NCBI GenBank assembly: GCA_964529175.1
Contig: CAZGVO010000009.1
Coordinates: 138,315 to 202,314, forward strand
Reading direction: 5' to 3'
DNA from: JAAFJM01 sp964529175
Lineage (GTDB): Bacteria > Bacteroidota > Bacteroidia > UKL13-3
Length of the DNA: 64,000 bases
Below are positions 17,885 to 25,933 of this stretch, in pieces; position 1 is the stretch's first letter, and each line of letters opens with the position of its first letter. A program made the translations under genes and the position numbers. The notes under the pieces are model-generated. The model had not been told where the DNA came from. It searched no databases and saw only the letters and a program-made list of their open reading frames with translations.

Positions 17885-19069
17885 ATGCCTATATATAAAC
17901 AAGTTGGATTAATTCCAGAAAAACGCCATGTGGTGTTTCGCCAACCTAACGGAAAATTATACCACGAAGAACTATTTGGAACTGAAGGTTTTTCGGGTAT
18001 GTCGTCATTGGTTTACCATTTATATCCGCCTACTCGTGTTAAAGAAAAAGGCGCACCTTATTCTGTTCGCCCACAAGTAGCCATTGAAGATAATTTACAA
18101 TCGCGCAGTTATATGGGTTTTAATGCCACTCCCGAGTTAGATTATTTGGATAGCCGTAAAACATTATTTGTGAACGATGACATGACCATTGGCGTAGCCG
18201 CACCCATTGAAGGCACCAGAGGTTATTTTTATAAAAATGCCGATGCCGATGAAATGATATTTATACACAAAGGCGAAGGAATTTTAAAAACCATGTATGG
18301 CAATATTGAATTTGCGTATGGCGATTATGTAATAATTCCGCGTGGTACCATTTACCAGCTTGAATTTGCTACCGATGAAAACCGTATTTTAATTGTAGAA
18401 TCGCATGGGCCAATTGAAACTCCCGATAGGTATAAAAATAAATATGGTCAGTATTTGGAGCATTCGCCTTTTTGCGAGCGCGATTTACGCGGCCCTGTTA
18501 ATATGGAAACCCACGATGAAGAAGGCGAGTTTTTAGTAAAAATAAAAAAACGTGGTTTAATATATCCTTACGTTTACGAAAACCATCCTTTTGATTTAGT
18601 CGGTTGGGATGGATGCTGTTATCCTTATGCCTTTTCTATTTTTAATTTTGAGCCAATTACAGGCCGTATTCACATGCCGCCACCTATTCATCAAACTTTC
18701 CAAGGCCGCAATTTTGTAATTTGCTCGTTTGTGCCTCGCCTTTACGATTACCATCCGCAAGCTATTCCTGCGCCTTACCACCATAGCAATGTAGATAGCG
18801 ATGAGTTATTGTACTACGTAGATGGCGATTTTATGAGTCGTAATAATATTCAAAAAGGCCAAATTACTTTACATCCAGGTGGCTTGCCTCATGGTCCACA
18901 TCCTGGTGCTATTGAACGCAGCATAGGCAAAACAGCAACCAACGAGTTAGCAGTTATGATTGATCCATTTAATCCTGTAAAAATTACCAAAGAAGCCATG
19001 GAATTAGAGTTTCAGGAGTATTACCAAAGTTGGATTCAACAAGATAATACTAAAAACGTAACTGTCTGA
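17885..19069 (+). CDS. hmgA: Homogentisate 1,2-dioxygenase
   Basis: Opens the homogentisate ring to maleylacetoacetate in tyrosine and phenylalanine catabolism. It has the cupin-based HGD fold: N-terminal MPIYKQVGLIPEKRH, mid-protein IHKGEGILKTMYG, and C-terminal metal-site segments PAPYHHSNVDSDELLYYVDG and LHPGGLPHGPHPG. At 394 residues it is the shorter HGD form seen in Bacteroidota; the human and Pseudomonas enzymes have about 430-445. The next enzyme upstream in the pathway, hppD, follows 42 bases downstream. Isomerase and fumarylacetoacetase genes are not in the window. Confidence 0.93.
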   Translation: MPIYKQVGLIPEKRHVVFRQPNGKLYHEELFGTEGFSGMSSLVYHLYPPTRVKEKGAPYSVRPQVAIEDNLQSRSYMGFNATPELDYLDSRKTLFVNDDMTIGVAAPIEGTRGYFYKNADADEMIFIHKGEGILKTMYGNIEFAYGDYVIIPRGTIYQLEFATDENRILIVESHGPIETPDRYKNKYGQYLEHSPFCERDLRGPVNMETHDEEGEFLVKIKKRGLIYPYVYENHPFDLVGWDGCCYPYAFSIFNFEPITGRIHMPPPIHQTFQGRNFVICSFVPRLYDYHPQAIPAPYHHSNVDSDELLYYVDGDFMSRNNIQKGQITLHPGGLPHGPHPGAIERSIGKTATNELAVMIDPFNPVKITKEAMELEFQEYYQSWIQQDNTKNVTV

Positions 19070-19111
19070 TAAGTAAGTTATTATAAATTTAAAACAAAAA
19101 CAAAAAACTAT

Positions 19112-20263
19112 ATGAATGATTTAACTAAAGTTGAGAATTTTAATTATTCAACCAGTAAAATTTTTGCTGAAGCTCAAGATTTTTTACCCATTAACGGAAC
19201 CGATTATGTAGAGCTTTATGTTGGCAATGCCAAACAAGCCGCTCACTATTATAAAACTGCTTTTGGTTTTAAAGATTTGGCTTATGCAGGCTTGGAAACA
19301 GGTTTGCGCGATAGAACTTCTTATGTGTTACAGCAAGGTAAAATTAGGTTGGTATTAACCACTCCTTTTAATCCTGAAACCGAAATGGCCAAGCATTTAC
19401 AACAACATGGCGATGGTGTAAAAGTTATTGCTTTATGGGTTAACGATGCTTATGATGCCTTTGAACAAACCACTATTAGAGGTGCAAAACCTTATATGCA
19501 ACCACAAACCATTGAAGATAAAAATGGAAAAGTGCGTATGAGCGGAATTCACACTTATGGCGATACGGTTCATATTTTTGTAGAACGTAAAGATTATAAA
19601 GGCATTTTTTTACCGGGTTACGAAGCTTTAGAAACAGGCTACGAGCCAGGAACTTGTGGTTTAAAATACATTGATCACATGGTAGGAAATGTGGAGTTAG
19701 GAGCCATGAACACTTGGTCTGATTTTTATGCCAATGTAATGGGTTTTGCTAATTTAGTTACCTTCGATGATAAAGATATTTCAACCGAATACACTGCTTT
19801 AATGAGTAAAGTAATGAGTAATGGCAATGGTTATATCAAATTCCCTATTAACGAGCCTGCCTTAGGTAAAAAGAAAAGTCAAGTAGAGGAATATTTAGAT
19901 TTTTATAGAGGTCCGGGTTGCCAGCACATTGCAGTAGCTACCGATGATATTGTGTTTACCATTTCCGAAATGCGCAAACGTGGTGTGGAATTTTTATACG
20001 TTCCCGGCACTTATTACGATACTGTAGCCGATAGAGTAGGAGTGATAGCTGAAGATTTAAACGAGCTAAAAAAATGGGGAATTATGGTTGATAGAGATGA
20101 AGAAGGTTATTTGCTTCAAATTTTTACCAAACCAGTGGAAGATAGACCTACCTTGTTTTTCGAAATTATTCAACGCAAAGGTGCCAAAAGTTTTGGTAAA
20201 GGAAATTTCCAAGCCCTGTTCGAATCAATAGAAGCAGAACAAGCCCGCAGAGGAACGCTTTAA
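19112..20263 (+). CDS. hppD: 4-hydroxyphenylpyruvate dioxygenase
   Basis: Non-haem iron dioxygenase that makes homogentisate, the substrate of the preceding gene product. Two VOC domains: the N-terminal one (about 22-165, TDYVELYVGNAKQAAHYY) and the catalytic one (about 185-360). The iron ligands are expected in IDHMVGNVE, QHIAVATDDI and the FFEIIQRKG glutamate. The C-terminal QRKGAKSFGKGNFQALFESIE is a typical HPPD end. Length 383 is usual. Probably co-transcribed with hmgA. Confidence 0.94.
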   Translation: MNDLTKVENFNYSTSKIFAEAQDFLPINGTDYVELYVGNAKQAAHYYKTAFGFKDLAYAGLETGLRDRTSYVLQQGKIRLVLTTPFNPETEMAKHLQQHGDGVKVIALWVNDAYDAFEQTTIRGAKPYMQPQTIEDKNGKVRMSGIHTYGDTVHIFVERKDYKGIFLPGYEALETGYEPGTCGLKYIDHMVGNVELGAMNTWSDFYANVMGFANLVTFDDKDISTEYTALMSKVMSNGNGYIKFPINEPALGKKKSQVEEYLDFYRGPGCQHIAVATDDIVFTISEMRKRGVEFLYVPGTYYDTVADRVGVIAEDLNELKKWGIMVDRDEEGYLLQIFTKPVEDRPTLFFEIIQRKGAKSFGKGNFQALFESIEAEQARRGTL

Positions 20264-20269
20264 GAATTA

Positions 20270-20335
20270 CGAATTATGAATTGGGAATTATGAATGCTGA
20301 ATTATGAATGTTGAATTACGAATGCTGAATTTTGA
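20270..20335. repeat. GAATTATGAAT-type short tandem repeats
   Basis: About six degenerate 10-13-base units such as GAATTATGAATGCT and GAATTACGAATGCT. They are related to the tracts flanking the S23 gene and following gldD. Confidence 0.75.
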
Positions 20336-20381
20336 ATGATGAAGTTTAGTTAAAGGAGCATAAATTCGTCTGAAAGTTTTC

Positions 20382-20419
20382 GAGCTTCGCTCAATGTCTT
20401 CGGTCATTGAGCGAAGCTC
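20382..20419. repeat. Perfect 15-bp hairpin with TGAGCGAAGC core
   Basis: GAGCTTCGCTCAATG pairs with CATTGAGCGAAGCTC around an 8-base loop and is followed by TTTTG. The core TGAGCGAAGC recurs in the hairpin at 30299-30345, so it belongs to a dispersed palindromic family. It could also end hppD transcription. Confidence 0.75.
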
Positions 20420-20605
20420 TTTTGTTATAAGATGAAACGAATATTAAATATATAAAGTGTTAAAGTACTCTTGTTAATTTTATAATTTACCTCGCTCATT
20501 ATCTCATCAACACATAAAACAAGACACTTCGCTTCACTCAAGGTGACGTTCCCGCAAATTTAACTTTATCAACCAATCACTAAATAAATAAATCAACCAT
20601 TTCTA

Positions 20606-20698
20606 GGGCGTTCGAGCGGGCTATTCGTTCCAATCTTTTTTACCTCAACTCATAACCCAATCCACAAAAAAGGATTTCCACTGCTATCCCTAACGCAA
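20606..20698 (+). repeat. 93-base dispersed repeat, copy A
   Basis: Starts GGGCGTTCGAGCGGGCTATT and ends CTATCCCTAACGCAA. Copy B at 20926-21018 lines up base for base at an offset of exactly 320, with only a few substitutions and no length difference. Confidence 0.85.
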
Positions 20699-20925
20699 TT
20701 TTTGCGAGAAAAACATAAGAGAAATGATTCCATTAACGTTGTGCGTTGGGTCGGCAAAAAAGCGGGCCAGCTAAGTCCCGAAAGCTTTCGGGATGTGCGT
20801 GGAAGCATTTTTTTGCCTTGTCCCGCTTTGCGGGATTGTTTCTTTTTCATCTAAGGAAAAAGAAAGAAAGAAAAAAAGGTATTATGTAAAAAACTATAGA
20901 ATAAGTTGATGAGTAGACTTCGGAT

Positions 20926-21018
20926 GGGCGTTTGAGCGGGCTATTCGTTCCAATCTTTTTTACCCAACTCCATAACCCAAACCACAAAAAAGGATTTCCA
21001 CTGCTATCCCTAACGCAA
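20926..21018 (+). repeat. 93-base dispersed repeat, copy B
   Basis: Second copy of the element at 20606-20698, in the same orientation. It starts GGGCGTTTGAGCGGGCTATT. Confidence 0.85.
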
Positions 21019-21126
21019 AGTGGGCTTAAACTTTAACATACAAATAATTACGCAAAACATAAATCCGAAAACGTTTTTTGCAAATTGTTACCTTCATAAT
21101 TACAAAAATAAAAGTATTTTCGCCCT

Positions 21127-21846
21127 ATGGAAAAACTCGATTTACTTTGCTTTGCCGCCCATCCCGATGATACAGAATTGGCTTGCAGCGGAACCATATT
21201 ACACCATATACATTTGGGGTACAAAGTAGGTATAGTTGATTTAACCCAAGGCGAACTCGGCACCAGAGGTTCTGCCGAATTAAGAGCCATTGAAGCAGCT
21301 AACTCAGCAAAAATTTTAGGCATTTCGGTGCGCGATAATTTGCGTTTAGCAGATGGTTTTTTTCAAAAAAACCGCGATTCGTTAACCAGAGTAATTGAAA
21401 AAATACGCCAATACCAACCTGAAATTATATTGTGCAATGCCGAAAGCGATAGGCATACCGACCATGGTAAAGGAGCAGATTTAGTAAGTGAAGCAGCTTT
21501 TTTAAGTGGATTGATAAAAATTGAAACCAATCACAATGGCATAAAACAAGAAGCTTGGCGCCCAAAACAAATTTACCATTATATTCAAGATAGGTTAATG
21601 AAACCAGATCTTGTAGTAGATATTACTCCTTATTTCGACCAAAAAATGGAGTCAATAAAAGCTTTCAGTAGCCAATTTTACGACCCCAATAATACTGAAC
21701 CCGAAACACCTATTTCAAGTTTAGATTTTATGAAATATGTAGAAGGCCGCGCGCGCGAATTTGGTAGGTTAATCAATGTTACCTTTGGCGAAGGTTATAC
21801 CGTTAAGCGCCCAATTGGTTCTACTAATTTAATGGATCAATTATAA
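21127..21846 (+). CDS. bshB1: Bacillithiol biosynthesis deacetylase BshB1
   Basis: Zn-dependent N-deacetylase of the LmbE/PIG-L fold, acting on GlcNAc-malate in bacillithiol synthesis. Zinc motif AHPDD at residues 11-15, then TQGELGTRGSAELRAIEA and the second His-containing segment SDRHTDHGKGA. The late segment QFYDPNNTEPETPISS is typical of the BshB1 subgroup. Length 239 is normal. Its presence implies bacillithiol as a low-molecular-weight thiol. The next gene starts immediately after its stop. Confidence 0.92.
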   Translation: MEKLDLLCFAAHPDDTELACSGTILHHIHLGYKVGIVDLTQGELGTRGSAELRAIEAANSAKILGISVRDNLRLADGFFQKNRDSLTRVIEKIRQYQPEIILCNAESDRHTDHGKGADLVSEAAFLSGLIKIETNHNGIKQEAWRPKQIYHYIQDRLMKPDLVVDITPYFDQKMESIKAFSSQFYDPNNTEPETPISSLDFMKYVEGRAREFGRLINVTFGEGYTVKRPIGSTNLMDQL

Positions 21847-22689
21847 TTGCTGTTGAGTCATCAGTTTCCATATCAACTTACCATTTCGTTAGTAGTTTAC
21901 CATAGTAAGCCTGTCGATTTATTGCCCTTAATTAATAGCATTAAACAAATAAATGTACCGGTAAAACTAATAGTAAGCGACAATTCAGAAACCAATCAAT
22001 TACAGCCTTTTATTGAAGAAAATAAGGGCCATTATATATTTAACAATGCCAATTTAGGATACGGAAAAGCACATAACAAAGCCATTCAGTTTGCTCAAAA
22101 TTTAGCACCTTATCATTTGGTAGTAAATCCTGATGTGGTTATCAATAAAGATTGTATTGAAAATGCCACTGTGTATTTACAACAAAATCCCAACACGGGT
22201 TTATTGATGCCAAAAGTTTTATATCCTGATGGGCAAATTCAGCATTTATGCAAACTGTTACCCACGCCCTTCGATTTAATTTTTAGGCGTTTTGTTCCAA
22301 AAAGTTTAGCACCATTATTTAAAAATAAATTGGAGCAATACGAGTTAAAAAACAAAGATTACCATAAACCCCTGCATTTAAATAACCTTTCGGGTTGTTT
22401 TATGCTTATACCTCATCAAGTTTTTAAGCAAGTAGGTTTGTTTGACGAAAACTTTTTTATGTACCTTGAAGATACCGACTTAAGTAGGAGAATCAGCAAT
22501 GAGTTTGATGCCATTTATTTACCTTCGGTTTCTATTATTCATAACTACGAAAAAGGATCGTATAAAAGCAAAAAACTGCTGCTGTATCATGTAAAATCGG
22601 CTATTTACTATTTTGGCAAATGGGGTTGGTTTTTTGATAAAGATAGACTTGTAAAAAACAAAAAAGTATTACATCAAACCCAAGTTTAG
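21847..22689 (+). CDS. Family 2 glycosyltransferase
   Basis: GT-A fold transferase, probably building a surface polysaccharide. Seen: LTISLVVYHSK, VSDNSETNQ, NNANLGYGKAHNKAI, the DxD-like VVNPDVVI, the LLMPKVLYPDG motif, and the later DENFFMYLEDTDLSRRI, which marks rhamnosyltransferase-like (WbbL/RfbN) GT2 enzymes. The only start that retains the first strand is TTG at 21847, placed directly after the bshB1 stop, so translation is likely coupled. Donor and acceptor are unknown. Confidence 0.87.
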   Translation: MLLSHQFPYQLTISLVVYHSKPVDLLPLINSIKQINVPVKLIVSDNSETNQLQPFIEENKGHYIFNNANLGYGKAHNKAIQFAQNLAPYHLVVNPDVVINKDCIENATVYLQQNPNTGLLMPKVLYPDGQIQHLCKLLPTPFDLIFRRFVPKSLAPLFKNKLEQYELKNKDYHKPLHLNNLSGCFMLIPHQVFKQVGLFDENFFMYLEDTDLSRRISNEFDAIYLPSVSIIHNYEKGSYKSKKLLLYHVKSAIYYFGKWGWFFDKDRLVKNKKVLHQTQV

Positions 22690-22696
22690 TTTTTAA

Positions 22697-23191
22697 ATGC
22701 ATATTGATTACGTAAAAATTATTGATAGAGCTAAAAAAAATAAAAACGAAAACAAAAAGTTTTTAGAAAAACTAAAAAAATTAGCTCCTAAAGATTTAGA
22801 TAAAACCACCAATCAATTGCATGACGATGCTTTTGATGAAATTGATTGCTTGGAGTGCGCCAATTGTTGCGCTTCTACTGGTCCGTTGCTGTTGAATAAA
22901 GACATTGATAGATTGGCTAAAAGTTTAAAACAAAAGCCAAGTATTTTTGCCGAAAATTATTTGCGCATTGATGAAGACAATGATTATGTATTCAAACAAA
23001 TGCCTTGTCCGTTTTTAGGTACTGATAAATACTGTTCAGTTTACAGCGATAGACCAAATGCTTGCCGTGAGTTTCCGCATACCCAACAACGAAACATTTT
23101 ACAAAAACTGAAAATCACCCAACTTAATACCACCATTTGTCCTGCAGTAGCCATGGTAGTAGATGGATTGAAAGAAAAGTATAAAGTGTAG
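22697..23191 (+). CDS. YkgJ-family cysteine cluster protein
   Basis: Carries the YkgJ metal-cluster pattern: CLECANCC near residues 52-59, CPFLGTDKYCSVYSDRPNAC near 109-128 and a last Cys in TTICPAVAM, as expected for a Zn- or Fe-S-binding protein. A Lys-rich N-terminal helix precedes it. Function of the family is unclear. Length 164 is typical for the Bacteroidota form. Seven bases after the glycosyltransferase stop, so probably in the bshB1 operon. Confidence 0.85.
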   Translation: MHIDYVKIIDRAKKNKNENKKFLEKLKKLAPKDLDKTTNQLHDDAFDEIDCLECANCCASTGPLLLNKDIDRLAKSLKQKPSIFAENYLRIDEDNDYVFKQMPCPFLGTDKYCSVYSDRPNACREFPHTQQRNILQKLKITQLNTTICPAVAMVVDGLKEKYKV

Positions 23192-23330
23192 TTTTATTTA
23201 AGTTTCATCAACTAGTTTTCTATTGTATTTGCAATTAAAATAACCAATGTTTGTTTTTTATAACTAAATTTTCTATTATTTGAAAACTATAAAGCAATAC
23301 AACATGAAAATTTTAAATCAAGCCGAGGGC

Positions 23331-23927
23331 ATGAACACCAAAACATTAATAATTTTACTTTTTGCCATTTTACTAATAAATGCATGTGGTAAAGTTGATT
23401 GTGATGACAGCGCCAAAAACCTTTATGTAGATAAAAGCTATTTACCCTGCATAATACCTTACAGCGATACCAGTACCCGTCTCTTTTTAAAGAATGGAAA
23501 AGATACCTTACTGTTTAAAAGCCAAGGTTTAAAAGAAAGTATAGAATTTTACCAAGAAAGCGATATTAATGGATATTGTAGAAAATATAATATGCAAAAG
23601 TTAAGCTTAACAATGGCTGCTAGTGATACGGACTATTTTAGGATTAATTATTATGCTGATATGGATGGTGATTCCAGAATTGATTTTAATGTAATTAGTG
23701 GTAAAAGATACTTGAAAACTGATTACCATTCTATTTACTCTTATTTAAAGTATTTCCCAACTGTTGAAAAAATTGTAGTCTTAAAAAATAGTTACGATTC
23801 TATAAATGTATCTATTAATTCATATAATTTAAGAAACTACAATATTAAAGATAATGTGATATCAAGACCTAATACTGGTATTATTAAGGTTGAAATGTCA
23901 AATTCGATTTATGAACTTATTAAATGA
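23331..23927 (+). CDS. Hypothetical lipoprotein
   Basis: The start is set at the ATG beginning MNTKTLII because it gives a clean signal peptide with lipobox INAC (C19). Upstream in-frame starts at 23280 (TTG) and 23304 would bury the signal. The mature part has Cys at the N-terminus (KVDCDDSA), FLKNGKDTLLF and a mixed beta-rich sequence. No family recognised. It is followed closely by a decayed exported-protein gene. Confidence 0.7.
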   Translation: MNTKTLIILLFAILLINACGKVDCDDSAKNLYVDKSYLPCIIPYSDTSTRLFLKNGKDTLLFKSQGLKESIEFYQESDINGYCRKYNMQKLSLTMAASDTDYFRINYYADMDGDSRIDFNVISGKRYLKTDYHSIYSYLKYFPTVEKIVVLKNSYDSINVSINSYNLRNYNIKDNVISRPNTGIIKVEMSNSIYELIK

Positions 23928-23934
23928 ATAAAAT

Positions 23935-24178
23935 ATGAATCAATTATTTTTAACTTCAATATGTCTTGTTTTTATGGTTATTAATGTAACTTAAGCAAGT
24001 AATGATAGTACTACAATAAACAATTGCATAAAAACTAATAAGAATAATGATACAATTATAGAGGAAACCCCAACAGTTAATATCTCAAAAATAAACCCTT
24101 AGAACTTTCTGTTAGCAATACAAATAGTAGTAAAAAATAGCAACACCAATTTAGTTAAATTGCAAAAAAATAAGTTTT
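23935..24178 (+). pseudogene. Decayed gene for a small exported protein
   Basis: An ATG opens a signal-peptide-like frame (MNQLFLTSICLVFMVINVT) that stops at TAA (23992-23994). The same frame then continues ASNDSTTINNCIKT and further for about 35 codons to a TAG, and a one-base shift would continue KPLELSVSNTN. The first stop sits where a CAA (Gln) would complete a VTQA cleavage region. Best read as a broken gene; a functional 19-residue peptide is less likely. Confidence 0.45.
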
Positions 24179-24184
24179 AATATA

Positions 24185-24583
24185 ATGCCACAAATTAAGG
24201 AACTGCCAACTAAAAAGCCTGAAGTTGATTTATTAGTAAAATTAGCGTTATTGAGTAATATAGCCGAAGAATCGCAGGTAATAGTTCATTGTTCGTATTT
24301 GGCTACCGAGGAAGGCGATAGCATTAGAATTTGGCCTACAACTTACTTATACGCTCTCGATTCAAGCCATAAAAGCAAATTGATCCATGTTGAAAATATT
24401 ACTTTGTTTCCTAATTGGCTTGTAATACCCAAAGGAGAAAAGCATACTTTTACTTTAATTTTTTCTGGATTGCCTAAATCGTGTAAACATTTTGATTTGG
24501 TAGAAGAAATAAATGAACCAGGTGGATTTGAAATTAGAAATATAAACCGAAGTAAATCAGATGTTTATAGTTTCGATATTTAA
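24185..24583 (+). CDS. Hypothetical protein with beta-sandwich look
   Basis: 132 residues with alternating beta strands. Recognisable only as the Bacteroidota-type unknown whose C-terminal half reads FTLIFSGLPKSCKHFDLVEEI, then EPGGFEIRNINR and DVYSFDI. No signal peptide is visible from this ATG. It may be the intact 3' part of a longer gene whose 5' part is the decayed frame just upstream. Confidence 0.6.
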   Translation: MPQIKELPTKKPEVDLLVKLALLSNIAEESQVIVHCSYLATEEGDSIRIWPTTYLYALDSSHKSKLIHVENITLFPNWLVIPKGEKHTFTLIFSGLPKSCKHFDLVEEINEPGGFEIRNINRSKSDVYSFDI

Positions 24584-24597
24584 AGGGGTAGTAAAAC

Positions 24598-24638
24598 AAA
24601 AAAGGCTTGCAAATCATTGATTTACAAGCCTTTTAAAT
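24598..24638. terminator. Bidirectional terminator
   Basis: AAGGCTTG pairs with CAAGCCTT, with an inner AAATC/GATTT stem around ATT and one internal mismatch. Flanking A and T runs serve the plus-strand gene and the minus-strand tRNAs. Confidence 0.8.
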
Positions 24639-24647
24639 AACTTCTCG

Positions 24648-24721
24648 TGGTCTCGCAAGGATTCAAACCTTGAACCTTCTCATCCGTAGTGAGATGCTCT
24701 ATTCAATTGAGCTACGAAACC
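24648..24721 (-). tRNA. tRNA-Arg (anticodon ACG)
   Basis: Seven-base acceptor stem GGTTTCG/CGAGACC, anticodon stem TCTCA/TGAGA with loop CTACGGA (ACG, read as ICG), T loop TTTGAAT, discriminator A. CCA is not encoded. Six bases from the tRNA-Asp, so a shared transcript is likely. Confidence 0.95.
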
Positions 24722-24727
24722 AAAATG

Positions 24728-24801
24728 CGGTGCGGACGGGACTCGAACCCGCGACCCCCTGCGTGACAGGCAGGTATTCTAACCAACTGAACTACCACAC
24801 C
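24728..24801 (-). tRNA. tRNA-Asp (anticodon GTC)
   Basis: Acceptor GGTGTGG/CCGCACC with G-U pairing, anticodon stem CCTGC/GCAGG with loop CTGTCAC (GTC), T arm GCGGG-TTCGAGT-CCCGT, discriminator G. Upstream of tRNA-Arg in the same unit. Confidence 0.96.
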
Positions 24802-24978
24802 GTTTTTTAAAGAACATTTAAAACATTTCTTCGTTTTAAAGTGGTGCAAATATAGGGCGATTAATTGATTTGTCAAGTGCTAGCTAAAAAAAAAAGCATA
24901 ATTATAAAATAGGCACTGATAAACAGCTAAATAAAATTATTTTATTAAAACTTAGCTTAGCCTTATTATTATTGCAGT

Positions 24979-25929
24979 ATGGCACATTTCGATTTTGAGA
25001 AACCAATACAAGAATTAGAAGACCAATTAAAAAAGGTTAGAGAAGTAGCTGAAAAAGGAAAGATTGATGTTACTGCTTCTATTAAAGAGCTAGAAGAAAA
25101 AATTATTACTACTAAAAGAGAGTTGTATAGTAATTTAAATGGATGGCAACGCGTTCAAATAAGCCGTCATCCCGATAGGCCATATACTTTAGATTACGTT
25201 GAAAATTGTTTTGAAAACTTTGTAGAAATGCATGGTGATAGAAACGTGAAAGATGATAAAGCTATGGTGGGTGGTTTTGCTTCCATTAATGGCAAAACTG
25301 TGATGGTTATTGGTCATCAAAAAGGACGTAACACCAAACAACGTCAATATAGAAATTTTGGTATGCCAAATCCTGAAGGATACCGCAAGGCTTTGCGCTT
25401 AATGAAATTAGCCGAAAAGTTAAATAAACCAATTATTACTTTTATTGATACTCCCGGTGCATCGCCTGGATTAGAAGCTGAAGAAAGAGGCCAAGGCGAA
25501 GCAATTGCTAAAAATTTATTAGAAATGAGTGTACTTAAAGTACCTGTAATTTGCATTATTATTGGCGAAGGTGCAAGCGGTGGAGCTTTAGGAATAGGCG
25601 TAGGCGATAAAGTAATTATGATGGAAAATACTTGGTACTCTGTTATTTCTCCTGAAAGTTGTTCTTCCATTTTATGGCGCAGTTGGGAGCATAAAGAAAA
25701 AGCTGCCGATGCCTTAAAATTAACAGCAAATGATATGCTAAAAAATAAATTGATTGATGGAATTATTCAAGAACCACTAGGTGGTGCTCACGAAAATCCA
25801 GCTGAAGCATATCAAATTATGAAGCAAGAAATTGATAAAATGTTGGTTGAATTGTGTGCTAAAAAATCAGATGAATTAATTTCATCAAGAATTGAAAAAT
25901 TTAGCGCTATGGGCGCATTTACCGAATAA
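24979..25929 (+). CDS. accA: Acetyl-CoA carboxylase carboxyltransferase subunit alpha
   Basis: Alpha half of the carboxyltransferase that makes malonyl-CoA for fatty acid synthesis. N-terminal helical segment (MAHFDFEKPIQELEDQL), then HPDRPYTLDYVENCFENFVE, the CoA-binding core FIDTPGASPGLEAEERGQGEAIA, the oxyanion loop GEGASGGALGIGVGD, and YSVISPESCSSILWR. Length 316 is typical. accD is not in the window; the beta subunit at 26.7-28.2 kb is of the propionyl/acyl-CoA carboxylase type instead. Confidence 0.95.
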   Translation: MAHFDFEKPIQELEDQLKKVREVAEKGKIDVTASIKELEEKIITTKRELYSNLNGWQRVQISRHPDRPYTLDYVENCFENFVEMHGDRNVKDDKAMVGGFASINGKTVMVIGHQKGRNTKQRQYRNFGMPNPEGYRKALRLMKLAEKLNKPIITFIDTPGASPGLEAEERGQGEAIAKNLLEMSVLKVPVICIIIGEGASGGALGIGVGDKVIMMENTWYSVISPESCSSILWRSWEHKEKAADALKLTANDMLKNKLIDGIIQEPLGGAHENPAEAYQIMKQEIDKMLVELCAKKSDELISSRIEKFSAMGAFTE

Positions 25930-25933
25930 AAAA

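Larger units (their letters stand above)
20264..21126. other. 863-base repeat-rich intergenic spacer
   Basis: No convincing gene. From left to right it holds a GAATTATGAATG tandem tract (20270-20335), a perfect 15-base hairpin (20382-20419), a GC-richer element present twice (20606-20698 and 20926-21018), a perfect palindrome TCCCGAAAGCTTTCGGGA (20776-20793) and a small TCCCGC/GCGGGA hairpin (20821-20835). A minus-strand open frame at 20650-20850 is formed by the repeat sequence and is not believed. Confidence 0.75.

Noticed and set aside
20650..20850. Minus-strand open frame in the repeat-rich spacer
   Set aside because: Overlaps dispersed repeat copy A and palindromes; no start context and no protein-like pattern.
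20264..21126. Possible CRISPR array
   Set aside because: The repeats are few, degenerate or 93 bases long, without regular spacers or cas genes.
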